The notes: generated by a model not told the origin, from the letters alone. A stretch of 9,719 nucleotides of DNA from an uncultured Clostridia bacterium (GCA_904502105.1 CAJGDF010000048.1:1-9719), one strand, 5' to 3'. Numbered from the stretch's first letter, positions 1-6,341 are shown. Made by a program: numbers and translations.

Positions 1-1238
1 GCGTGCTTGGGAGAGTTGAGGCTGGAAAGAGAGATCTCAGCGCCGCGGACAGCCTTCATAATAGCCTGTTCGAAGGATGTACCGATAGCCATAACTTCGC
101 CGGTAGCCTTCATCTGGGTACCGAGTGTACGTTTAGCATAAACGAATTTATCGAAGGGCCATTTCGGGAGCTTAACAACGATATAGTCGATCGTGGGCTC
201 GAAGCAAGCGGAGGTCTTCTTTGTGATAGCATTGGGGATCTCGTCGAGATTGTAACCGACAGCGATCTTGGATGCAACCTTTGCGATGGGATAACCGGTT
301 GCTTTGGAAGCAAGTGCGGAAGAACGTGAAACACGGGGGTTAACTTCGATAACGGCATATTCGAAGCTATTGGGGTTAAGAGCGAACTGAACGTTACAGC
401 CGCCGTTTACTTTAAGCTCGTTAACGATGCTGAGAGCAGCGGTTTTGAGCATCATAAATTCTTTTGTGCCGAGAGTTACAGCGGGAGCAACAACGATACT
501 GTCACCGGTGTGAACGCCGACAGGGTCAACGTTTTCCATGCTGCAGACAGTGATTACGCTTCCTGCAGAGTCTCTGATAACCTCGAATTCGATTTCTTTC
601 CAACCGGAAACGCATTTTTCAACGAGGATCTGAGTGATCGGAGAAAGGCGGAGACCGTTGGTTGCGATCTCACGGAGCTGAGGCTCGTCGTAAGCAATAC
701 CGCCGCCTGTACCGCCGAGGGTAAATGCGGGACGGATAATAAGGGGATAGCCGATCTCGCCTGCGAAATCAACTGCGGATTCAAGGTCGTTTACAACCTT
801 GGAAGGGATGCAGGGCTGACCGATCTTGAGCATTGTATCTTTAAAGAGCTGTCTGTCCTCTGCTTTATCGATAGTTTCGGGATCTGCACCGAGGAGACGA
901 ACGCCCATTTTTTCGAGGAAGCCCTCTTTTGCGAGCTGCATGGAGAGGGTAAGACCTGTCTGACCGCCGAGGGTGGAAAGAAGGGAGTCGGGACGTTCTT
1001 TTTCAATAATTCTTTTAATAACGGGAAGAGTGAGAGGTTCGATGTAAATTCTGTCTGCCATTTCCTTGTCGGTCATAATGGTAGCGGGGTTAGAGTTTAC
1101 GAGAACAACTTCAATACCTTCTTCACGGAGAGCACGGCAAGCCTGAGTGCCTGCGTAGTCAAATTCAGCCGCCTGACCGATAACTATCGGACCGGAACCG
1201 ATAACAAGAGTCTTTTTTATAGATCTGTCGAGAGGCAT
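1..1238 (-). CDS. carB: Carbamoyl-phosphate synthetase large subunit, N-terminal 412 residues (3' end outside window)
   Basis: The large subunit makes carbamoyl phosphate from bicarbonate, two ATP and ammonia, feeding pyrimidine and arginine synthesis in the cytoplasm. The visible part covers the first (carboxyphosphate) ATP-grasp domain and the start of the oligomerisation domain of a protein usually about 1,070 residues long. Seen on translation: a [17 protein letters not shown] pre-ATP-grasp motif at the N-terminus, [10 protein letters not shown], the [14 protein letters not shown] loop, [13 protein letters not shown], and [15 protein letters not shown] with metal/ATP ligands E298 and N300, one residue off E. 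coli E299/N301. The ATG at 1236-1238 directly follows the carA TAA. Its ribosome binding site, AAGGTGA, sits inside the last carA codons, so translation is probably coupled. No key residue is missing in the part seen. The long plus-strand reading frames over this gene are shadows. Confidence 0.97.
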   Translation of the reverse strand, partial: MPLDRSIKKTLVIGSGPIVIGQAAEFDYAGTQACRALREEGIEVVLVNSNPATIMTDKEMADRIYIEPLTLPVIKRIIEKERPDSLLSTLGGQTGLTLSMQLAKEGFLEKMGVRLLGADPETIDKAEDRQLFKDTMLKIGQPCIPSKVVNDLESAVDFAGEIGYPLIIRPAFTLGGTGGGIAYDEPQLREIATNGLRLSPITQILVEKCVSGWKEIEFEVIRDSAGSVITVCSMENVDPVGVHTGDSIVVAPAVTLGTKEFMMLKTAALSIVNELKVNGGCNVQFALNPNSFEYAVIEVNPRVSRSSALASKATGYPIAKVASKIAVGYNLDEIPNAITKKTSACFEPTIDYIVVKLPKWPFDKFVYAKRTLGTQMKATGEVMAIGTSFEQAIMKAVRGAEISLSSLNSPKH

Positions 1239-2312
1239 TTATCTCACCTTCGCTTTCTTGATATTTTCTGCAAAAACTTTAAAGAGGAAACCTGTGTCGT
1301 TGGGACCTGCGAGTGTTTCGGTCTTGAACTGTACGGAGAAGATGGGCTTGTCCGCATATTCGATGCCTGCACAGGTGTTGTCATTTATGTTTTTATATGT
1401 CATTTTGATATTGGACGGGAGTTTTTCAGCATTTACGGCATAACCGTGATTCTGAGAGGTAATATGGGTCTTGCCTGTTTCGGTATTCATTACGGGATGA
1501 TTTGATCCGCGATGACCGTATTTGAGCTTCAATGTTTCGCATCCGCCTGCCAATGCGAGGATCTGATGACCGAGGCCTGTGCCGAACATCGGCTTGCCGC
1601 TTTCGGTGAGCTTCTTGATCTCTGCGATAACAGCGGTGTTTTCAGCGGGATCGCCGGGACCTTCGGAAAGCATAATGCCGTCGGAACCGAGTTCGAGAGC
1701 TTCTTCTGCGGAAGTAAATGCGGGAACAACGGTAACGTTAAAGCCGATACTGTTAAGCTCTTTTACCGCATTGCCAACAGCGCCGAGGTCGTAAACAACA
1801 ACAGAGCCGATCGCATTTTCAACATTGTAGGAGGTCTTTTCGGTGCAGGTTGTCTGTTCAACAGCGCCTGTAACCTTATAATTTTTAAGTTCTTCGAGAT
1901 CACATTCGGGAGTTTTTGAGATCTTCGCGTTCATTACGCCGTTTTCACGGATAATTCTTGTGAGAGCGCGGGTATCGATATCGCAAATACCGATAATATT
2001 GTTTTCCTCCATAAATGCGGAGAGTTTGCCTTCACATCTGAAGTTGGAAGGTTCTTCGCAGTATTCACGAACGATGTAAGCCTTGAGTTTGGGAGAAGAG
2101 GAACCGATTTCCTCGGGAATAATACCGTAATTTCCGATAAGAGGGAATGTCTGAGCAACGATCTGACCGCAGTTGCAGGGATCAGTAAGAGTTTCGGTAT
2201 AGCCAATAACGCCGGTGGTGAAAACGAGCTCACCGATAGCTTCGCCGGAAGCGCCGAAGGATCTGCCTTCGAATACGGTGCCGTTTTCGAGAATCAAATA
2301 AATTCTGTCCAT
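1239..2312 (-). CDS. carA: Carbamoyl-phosphate synthetase small subunit with substituted glutaminase catalytic residues
   Basis: The small subunit normally hydrolyses glutamine and channels ammonia to CarB. At 357 residues it has normal length. The N-terminal CPSase_sm_chain domain (about 1-135) is clear (GELVFTTGVIGYTETLTDP, PLIGNYG). The C-terminal class I glutamine amidotransferase fold (about 165-350) is also clear: LSEGPGDP, GLGHQ, YGHRGSNHPV, ITSQNHGYAV. However, the nucleophile elbow reads G244-T-G-L-G-H-Q250, where the family has GxCLGHQ, so the catalytic Cys (E. coli C269) is Gly246. The catalytic HPE motif is K330-T-E332, so the His (E. coli H353) is Lys and only Glu remains. C46 stands where E. 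coli has glutamine-binding Ser47. There is no frameshift or internal stop. ATG 2310-2312 has GAGAGG 8 nt upstream. The gene abuts carB with zero spacing. CarA identity is certain; loss of glutaminase activity is inference from the residues. Confidence 0.95.
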   Translation of the reverse strand: MDRIYLILENGTVFEGRSFGASGEAIGELVFTTGVIGYTETLTDPCNCGQIVAQTFPLIGNYGIIPEEIGSSSPKLKAYIVREYCEEPSNFRCEGKLSAFMEENNIIGICDIDTRALTRIIRENGVMNAKISKTPECDLEELKNYKVTGAVEQTTCTEKTSYNVENAIGSVVVYDLGAVGNAVKELNSIGFNVTVVPAFTSAEEALELGSDGIMLSEGPGDPAENTAVIAEIKKLTESGKPMFGTGLGHQILALAGGCETLKLKYGHRGSNHPVMNTETGKTHITSQNHGYAVNAEKLPSNIKMTYKNINDNTCAGIEYADKPIFSVQFKTETLAGPNDTGFLFKVFAENIKKAKVR

Positions 2313-2320
2313 ATCTATAT

Positions 2321-2326
2321 CCTCTC
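2321..2326 (-). promoter_or_regulatory. Ribosome binding site of carA
   Basis: GAGAGG lies 8 nt upstream of the ATG at 2310-2312, which supports this start codon. Confidence 0.75.
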
Positions 2327-2361
2327 AATTTATGTAAAATCAAAAACAAAAGTGTGCAGGG

Positions 2362-2377
2362 AGGGTTATATTACCCT
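2362..2377. repeat. Near-palindrome at the carA transcription start (possible operator)
   Basis: AGGGTTATATTACCCT consists of AGGGT and ACCCT arms around a self-complementary ATAT, with one T-T mismatch on each side. It begins about where transcription should start, 8 nt below the -10 box at 2385-2390. It could be a repressor operator or a weak hairpin at the extreme 5' end of the carA mRNA. I do not recognise it as a PyrR site or an ArgR box. Confidence 0.4.
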
Positions 2378-2384
2378 ACTTTAT

Positions 2385-2413
2385 ATTATACACCATTATT
2401 TGGCAGGTGTAAA
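2385..2413 (-). promoter_or_regulatory. Sigma-A promoter of carAB
   Basis: On the minus strand, -35 TTTACA (2408-2413) is followed by a 17-nt spacer and a perfect -10 TATAAT (2385-2390). Start is predicted near 2378, giving a leader of about 65 nt before the carA ATG. A second promoter with a terminator between lies further upstream on the same strand (2568-2596). Confidence 0.75.
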
Positions 2414-2499
2414 GCCGAATATATGGATTTTTTTTGTCGTAAAAATTAACTTTAAAATTTTCATATGTTAAACAAGCAAAATCCGTTATTTTCGGGCAT

Positions 2500-2524
2500 A
2501 AAAAAACACGCTTACCGGGGCGTG
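2500..2524 (-). terminator. Intrinsic terminator of the short minus-strand transcript
   Basis: In RNA sense, stem CACGC/GCGTG (2520-2524 with 2507-2511) closes an 8-nt loop and is followed directly by seven U residues (2500-2506). The stem is short, but the U tract is perfect. Confidence 0.65.
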
Positions 2525-2562
2525 ACAGATAGCCACACAACCGACAAACGCCCTTTTCTAAC
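2500..2562 (-). ncRNA. Putative 63-nt small RNA or attenuated leader upstream of carA
   Basis: A perfect-consensus promoter (2568-2596) points at this segment and an intrinsic terminator (2500-2524) ends it, so the product would be a transcript of about 63 nt starting near 2562. There is no start codon with a ribosome binding site inside, so it is not a peptide gene. The RNA has two competing pairings. The segment at 2518-2523 (ACGCCC in RNA sense) can pair with GGGCGT at 2548-2553, or part of it can form the terminator stem with 2507-2511. Mutually exclusive pairing of this sort is typical of attenuators. Read-through would run on to carA 190 nt downstream. I do not recognise an Rfam family; it could equally be a free-standing small RNA. 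Existence of a short transcript is well supported; its role is unknown. Confidence 0.5.
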
Positions 2563-2567
2563 TTTAT

Positions 2568-2596
2568 ATTATATATAATTTTATATTATTTGTCAA
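2568..2596 (-). promoter_or_regulatory. Perfect-consensus sigma-A promoter of the short transcript
   Basis: TTGACA (2591-2596), a 17-nt spacer and TATAAT (2568-2573) on the minus strand match the sigma-A consensus at all 12 positions with ideal spacing. It is the strongest-looking promoter in the window, yet no coding gene starts behind it before the terminator at 2500-2524. Confidence 0.75.
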
Positions 2597-2652
2597 CACT
2601 TTCTTTATTAATTTTTTTTGACATTGATATTATCTGCATCTGTTGGACAAAC

Positions 2653-2658
2653 TATAAT
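2653..2658 (+). promoter_or_regulatory. Possible -10 box for the DUF1540 gene
   Basis: TATAAT is a perfect -10 hexamer 68 nt before the start codon. The -35 is poor: TTATCT at the ideal 17-nt distance (2630-2635), and the TTGACA at 2618-2623 is 29 nt away, too far. The promoter is therefore weak, activated, or read by another sigma factor. Confidence 0.3.
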
Positions 2659-2690
2659 TGCGGCAAGACCGAATCAAAGCATGAAAGGAA

Positions 2691-2709
2691 GCTTTCGCAA
2701 AACGAAAGC
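2691..2709 (+). promoter_or_regulatory. Leader hairpin before the DUF1540 start codon
   Basis: GCTTTCG (2691-2697) and CGAAAGC (2703-2709) form a perfect 7-bp stem with loop CAAAA. A purine-rich AAAGGAA (2684-2690) lies just 5' of it and a second AAAGG lies just 3', followed by the ATG at 2726. The hairpin may set which purine tract the ribosome uses. A similar arrangement precedes pcrA (3945-3971). Confidence 0.5.
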
Positions 2710-2725
2710 AAAGGTTTATATTAAA

Positions 2726-3031
2726 ATGACGGACATTTACTGTTCAGTTACAAAATGCGCACACAACAAGGAGCATTGCTGCTGCCTTGAGAACGTTAAG
2801 GTCGGCGGAGAAAATGCGAACTCGACCGAGGGCACCAGATGTGACAGCTTTATAAAAGAACACGCAACGATGTCTCTCGGTGAAAGCATTTGCCACTGCA
2901 CGCTCATAGATTGCGAAGCAGAAAACTGCAGATACAACTGCGAAGGCGAATGCTGTGCCGAATCGATAGACATTTGCGGCGAAAAATCATGTACGTGCAA
3001 CGAAACGTGCTGCACTACGTTCAAGCTTTAA
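2726..3031 (+). CDS. Cys-rich protein with two tandem DUF1540 domains
   Basis: This 101-residue cytosolic-type protein, with no signal peptide or membrane segment, carries 18 cysteines. Two copies of the DUF1540 pattern are seen. The first (about 4-42) reads I-Y-C6-SV-TK-C11 ... C18-C19-C20 ... V26 ... TR-C39-DSF. The second (about 55-99) reads I55-C56 ... C63 ... YN-C72 ... C76-C77-A ... I-D-I ... C95-C96-TTF. The second copy is even denser in Cys, including CTC and CC pairs. DUF1540 has no established function; the Cys pattern suggests metal binding, which is inference. I chose the ATG at 2726-2728, preceded by AAAGG at 11 nt. The frame stays open upstream to 2618, but that part has no family similarity and is spanned by the leader hairpin. 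The gene converges with sleB and has its own terminator, so it is monocistronic. Confidence 0.85.
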   Translation: MTDIYCSVTKCAHNKEHCCCLENVKVGGENANSTEGTRCDSFIKEHATMSLGESICHCTLIDCEAENCRYNCEGECCAESIDICGEKSCTCNETCCTTFKL

Positions 3032-3043
3032 ACCAAAGAAATG

Positions 3044-3071
3044 CGGCAGAGAAAAAATCTCTGCCGTTTTT
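3044..3071 (+). terminator. Intrinsic terminator of the DUF1540 gene, possibly shared with sleB
   Basis: CGGCAGAGA (3044-3052) and TCTCTGCCG (3058-3066) form a perfect 9-bp stem with loop AAAAA, followed by five T. It starts 13 nt after the stop codon. Read on the minus strand the stem is followed only by a broken T-rich run, so it may stop sleB transcripts less well; no other sleB terminator is visible. Confidence 0.85.
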
Positions 3072-3101
3072 CTGTTTCAGTAATCTGTTTTCAAAAAATG
3101 A

Positions 3102-3785
3102 TTATTTTCCTTTTGAAAAAACGTGTTTTCCTATCTGAGTATAGACAGGCAGTGTCCGTATCCAGGCATTTGTGGCTGTTGAGGGATTATAATAATAGAT
3201 ACAACCGCCCGTGGGGTCCCAGCCGTTCAATGCATCGCGCGCGGCTTTGTAGGCCGAATCGGCAATGGGCTGATCGTACTGACCGTCAACAAGAGCCGTA
3301 AACGCGCCATTCTGATAAATAACTCCTGCAATACTGTTGGGAAAAGACGGATGATCTACTCTGTTCAAAACGACGGCACCGACAGCGACCTGTCCCTTAT
3401 ACGGTTCGCCCCTCGCCTCTGCGGAGATTATCCGAGCGAGAAGATAAACGTTATTCGAGCTGTTCGACGATGAGGAGGATGAAGACGAAGATATTCCCAT
3501 AGCCGCAAGGGTTTTAGGCCCTGCGATGCCGTCTGCGGTCAAGCCGTTTTTACGCTGAAAATAAGTTACGGCATTTTTTGTTTGAGTACCGTATATACCA
3601 TCGACCGAGCCGCTGTAATATCCCCATTCGGAAAGTTTTTTCTGTATTTTACGAACCTCCTCACCGCGTGAGCCATACTTTGAAAGAGCTTCGGATGAAA
3701 AATCGTTCTTTTCAGATAAGGCATACGGGATAAGCACTGTCAATATAAGAACGATAACGGCCGAGATCTTTAAATATTTTTTCAA
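3102..3785 (-). CDS. sleB: Spore cortex-lytic enzyme SleB
   Basis: SleB is a lytic transglycosylase stored in the spore that breaks the muramic-delta-lactam cortex during germination. With 227 residues it has: a signal peptide, about 1-25 (KKYLK then a hydrophobic stretch to PYALS); a PG_binding_1 domain, about 38-95 (RGEEVRKIQKKLSEWGYY, GIYGTQTKNAV, ADGIAGPKTL); a Ser-rich linker with nine Ser in a row (99-107); and the SleB/Hydrolase_2 domain, about 112-225 (ARIISAEARGEP, VGAVVLNRVDHPSFPNSI, GWDPTGGCIYYYNP, IGKHVFSK). E123 in AEARGEP is the likely catalytic acid. Start: TTG at 3783-3785 has GGAG 8 nt upstream and opens a textbook signal peptide. An in-frame GTG at 3792-3794 would add three residues, but the GGAG overlaps it. 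No ypeB partner is seen next to it: the downstream neighbour is the converging DUF1540 gene. Confidence 0.92.
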   Translation of the reverse strand: MKKYLKISAVIVLILTVLIPYALSEKNDFSSEALSKYGSRGEEVRKIQKKLSEWGYYSGSVDGIYGTQTKNAVTYFQRKNGLTADGIAGPKTLAAMGISSSSSSSSSNSSNNVYLLARIISAEARGEPYKGQVAVGAVVLNRVDHPSFPNSIAGVIYQNGAFTALVDGQYDQPIADSAYKAARDALNGWDPTGGCIYYYNPSTATNAWIRTLPVYTQIGKHVFSKGK

Positions 3786-3822
3786 ATCAAGCACTCCGTT
3801 CCGAGTTTAAATTTTCTTTTCA

Positions 3823-3852
3823 TATTATTTCCCGCAAAAATAATTTTATTTA
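3823..3852 (-). promoter_or_regulatory. Possible sporulation (sigma-F/G type) promoter of sleB
   Basis: TAAATA (3847-3852), a 17-nt spacer and AATAATA (3823-3829) on the minus strand resemble the forespore sigma-G pattern (TGMATA and CATAMTA) with one mismatch in each box. Start near 3816 would leave a leader of about 30 nt. Forespore control is known for SleB in Bacillus, but the region is so AT-rich that chance matches are likely. Confidence 0.3.
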
Positions 3853-3861
3853 TATTCATGC

Positions 3862-3890
3862 TTGATTTTTAACAAAAAATATAGTATAAT
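3862..3890 (+). promoter_or_regulatory. Sigma-A promoter of pcrA
   Basis: TTGATT (3862-3867), a 17-nt spacer and a perfect TATAAT (3885-3890) precede pcrA. Start near 3897 gives a leader of about 86 nt. Confidence 0.65.
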
Positions 3891-3944
3891 AAATATGTAT
3901 AAAAAAATAATTCAATTTACATACAACAATACGATGTTAAAACA

Positions 3945-3971
3945 GAGGGAGGAGCTTTCCAAAGGGGAAAG
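3945..3971 (+). promoter_or_regulatory. pcrA ribosome binding site separated from the start codon by a hairpin
   Basis: The only strong Shine-Dalgarno sequence, GAGGGAGGAG (3945-3954), ends 28 nt before the ATG, too far for normal use. Between them CTTTCC (3955-3960) and GGAAAG (3966-3971) form a 6-bp stem with a 5-nt loop. Folding it leaves 11 unpaired nt between Shine-Dalgarno and ATG. The weaker AAAGGGG (3961-3967) is the alternative site. No nearer in-frame start codon exists. Confidence 0.5.
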
Positions 3972-3982
3972 TATATAAGAGA

Positions 3983-6334
3983 ATGGCGATAAAAGACGAT
4001 ATTTTATCTCTCAGAAAACAAATACTTGACGACGAATATTCTCATTTAAATAAAGAGCAGCGTGAGGCAGTCTTTTCAAACGACGGGCCTCTTCTTATCC
4101 TTGCGGGCGCGGGCAGCGGAAAGACAACTGCTGTAATAAGCAAGATCGGTTATCTTATCCGTTACGGCAATACATACAATTCCACCGAAGCAAAGGGAAC
4201 AGCAGAGGATCTTGATTATCTGAAGGAATGTTTGACAAACAAAGCAAAACGCACAGAGAAAAGATACCTTGATCTTATGGCTGTAGAGCCCATAAACGCA
4301 TATAATCTGCTTGCCATAACCTTTACGAACAAGGCGGCGGGCGAGATGAGAGAAAGACTTGAAAGACAGTATAACATCAGCGGCGACAAGCTCTGGGCGT
4401 TGACGTTTCACTCTCTTTGCGTAAGGATCCTTCGCCGTTTTGCGGACAGAATAGGTTTTCAGTCCAATTTTACGATCTACGATGACTCCGACAGCAACAA
4501 GCTTATAGATACGATCATCAAAAAGCATAATCTCAGCGAAAATTACAATGCAAAGGTGATCTCAAAAATAATATCCGCCGCAAAATGCAAGTTTATTTCA
4601 GCTGCGGAATACGTTCATGAGGGAAGAGATCTTCAGCAGACCCCGATGATCTACAAAGAATATCAGGCTGAACTGAAAAATGCAAACGCTTTTGACTTTG
4701 ACGATCTTATTTTCATGACCGTAAAGCTTCTTTCAACGAACGAAGAAGTAAGAAAGATAATAAACGACAGATTCAGATACGTTCTTGTTGACGAATATCA
4801 GGATACAAACCCGCTTCAGTACCGACTTGTTTCATTACTTGTACCCACAGGCAAGATCTGCGTTGTTGGCGACGATGACCAGAGTATTTACCGTTTTATG
4901 GGCGCATCTATTGAGAACATTCTCAGCTTTGAAAGACAGTTTACGGATGCGAAGGTCGTTCGCCTTGAACAGAACTATCGTTCAACACAAACTATCCTTG
5001 ATGCCGCAAATGCAGTTATTGCAAACAACGAAGGCAGAAAGGGAAAACGTCTCTGGACCGATCAGGGCCCCGGTAAAAACATAACCGTAAACCAGCTTTT
5101 TACACAGTCCGAAGAAGGTGCATACATCTGCAGCAGCATTATGAGCGGAAAGGGTACCCACGGATTTAAAAACAACGATTTCTGTATTCTTTACAGAACG
5201 AATGCCCAGTCAAACTCAATAGAACATTCTTTACGTATGAACGGCATCCCCTACCGTGTATTTGGCGGTCAGCCGTTCTTCAAAAGAAAAGAAATTCAGG
5301 ACATTCTCGCATATCTTAACGTTATCTGCAACCCGTACGACAGAACCCGTCTTCTCAGAATAATCAACGAGCCGAAGAGAGGCATAGGCGACACAACTCT
5401 CGACAAAATCAGTGCGATCTGCGAAGCAAACGGTCTTAACTTCTTTGATGTTATAAGCAACGCATCCTCCTACCCCGAGCTTCAGCGTTCTGCAGAAAAG
5501 CTTATGGATTTTGCAAGAACGATCCGTATGCTTTCCGAAAAATCAAAAGAAGTTACCCCCTCTCAGTTATTTACAGAGCTTCTTTCAACGATCAGATACG
5601 AGCAGGCATTGAGAAGCCAGTACGACATTACCGAAGCCGTTTCACGTATAGAGAACGTACACGAGCTTCAGAACAACATTGTTGAATACGAAAAATCCGC
5701 CGAAGAGCCGACACTTTTAGGCTATCTTGAGCAGACCGCGCTCATAAGCTCCGTTGACAATCTCGATGAAAACGAACCTGCGGTAACACTTATGACGATG
5801 CACTGCGCAAAAGGTCTGGAATTTGACGTTGTATTCCTTGCAGGCTTTGAAGAAGGGCTTTTCCCGTCTGCAATGTCTGTAAACGAGCCGGGCGGTATTG
5901 AAGAAGAAAGACGTCTTTGCTACGTTGCGATAACACGAGCAAGAAAGCAGCTTTACATCACGAGTGTCCGTTCAAGAATGCTGTACGGCACACCCAGACC
6001 GGCCGTTCCGTCACGTTTCTTAAAAGAGATCCCCGCAGAGCTCATCACGGAAGTTCAGCACGTTCAGCAGGAAAAACCCGCACCTGCACGCCAGCCCAGA
6101 CCGATATACGAAAGAGCGATCTTTACAAACTCTGTCGGCGTTATGCCTCAGACAAAGAGCGAGAAGACCGGCAGCTACAAAGTAGGTCAAAAAGTAAAGC
6201 ACAAGGTTTTCGGCGAAGGTGTTATCCTCGGAGTTACGGAAATGTCCTCCGACAGTCTTATCGAGGTTGAATTTACAACCGCAGGCAAGAAAAAGCTTAT
6301 GGCAAACTTCGCAAAACTCACTGTTATAGAATAA
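3983..6334 (+). CDS. pcrA: ATP-dependent 3'-5' DNA helicase PcrA (UvrD family)
   Basis: This superfamily 1A helicase acts in excision repair, replication restart and removal of RecA or stalled RNA polymerase. At 783 residues it is slightly longer than the usual 720-760. Motifs in order: Q motif LNKEQREAV (22-30), Walker A AGAGSGKT (41-48), Ia AITFTNKAAGEMRERL (111-126), TFHSLC, motif II DEYQD (270-274), motif III GDDDQSIYRFMGA (from 296), motif IV EQNYRSTQTI, motif V MTMHCAKGLEFD, and motif VI YVAITRAR (647-654) with arginine finger R652. The C-terminus (about 730-783, YKVGQKVKHKVFGEG) is the Tudor-like domain that in PcrA/UvrD binds RNA polymerase; this separates it from Rep. About 40 extra residues (62-103) sit between Walker A and motif Ia. 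It is transcribed alone, between its own promoter and terminator. Confidence 0.95.
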   Translation: MAIKDDILSLRKQILDDEYSHLNKEQREAVFSNDGPLLILAGAGSGKTTAVISKIGYLIRYGNTYNSTEAKGTAEDLDYLKECLTNKAKRTEKRYLDLMAVEPINAYNLLAITFTNKAAGEMRERLERQYNISGDKLWALTFHSLCVRILRRFADRIGFQSNFTIYDDSDSNKLIDTIIKKHNLSENYNAKVISKIISAAKCKFISAAEYVHEGRDLQQTPMIYKEYQAELKNANAFDFDDLIFMTVKLLSTNEEVRKIINDRFRYVLVDEYQDTNPLQYRLVSLLVPTGKICVVGDDDQSIYRFMGASIENILSFERQFTDAKVVRLEQNYRSTQTILDAANAVIANNEGRKGKRLWTDQGPGKNITVNQLFTQSEEGAYICSSIMSGKGTHGFKNNDFCILYRTNAQSNSIEHSLRMNGIPYRVFGGQPFFKRKEIQDILAYLNVICNPYDRTRLLRIINEPKRGIGDTTLDKISAICEANGLNFFDVISNASSYPELQRSAEKLMDFARTIRMLSEKSKEVTPSQLFTELLSTIRYEQALRSQYDITEAVSRIENVHELQNNIVEYEKSAEEPTLLGYLEQTALISSVDNLDENEPAVTLMTMHCAKGLEFDVVFLAGFEEGLFPSAMSVNEPGGIEEERRLCYVAITRARKQLYITSVRSRMLYGTPRPAVPSRFLKEIPAELITEVQHVQQEKPAPARQPRPIYERAIFTNSVGVMPQTKSEKTGSYKVGQKVKHKVFGEGVILGVTEMSSDSLIEVEFTTAGKKKLMANFAKLTVIE

Positions 6335-6341
6335 CAAATTA

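Larger units (their letters stand above)
2313..2725. other. Regulatory intergenic region between carA and the DUF1540 gene
   Basis: This 413-bp AT-rich gap has no convincing protein gene. On the minus strand it holds, in order of transcription, promoter 2568-2596, a 63-nt transcribed element ending in a terminator (2500-2524), the carAB promoter 2385-2413 and the near-palindrome 2362-2377. On the plus strand it holds a possible -10 box and a hairpin leader for the DUF1540 gene. In 2414-2499 I see only AT-rich sequence without clear structure. Confidence 0.7.

Noticed and set aside
510..1505. 331-codon plus-strand open frame over carB and carA
   Set aside because: It is antisense to two clear genes, has no ribosome binding site and gives no recognisable protein; such frames follow from the codon use of carAB.
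1239..2312. carA as a pseudogene
   Set aside because: Length, reading frame, ribosome binding site, promoter and coupling to carB are all intact; only active-site residues differ.
2618..2658. TTGACA (2618-2623) plus TATAAT (2653-2658) as one promoter
   Set aside because: The boxes are 29 nt apart, far from the 16-18 nt that sigma-A needs.
2618..2725. In-frame upstream extension of the DUF1540 gene from TTG 2618 or ATG 2681
   Set aside because: Neither has a good ribosome binding site, the added residues do not match the family, and the stretch contains the leader hairpin.
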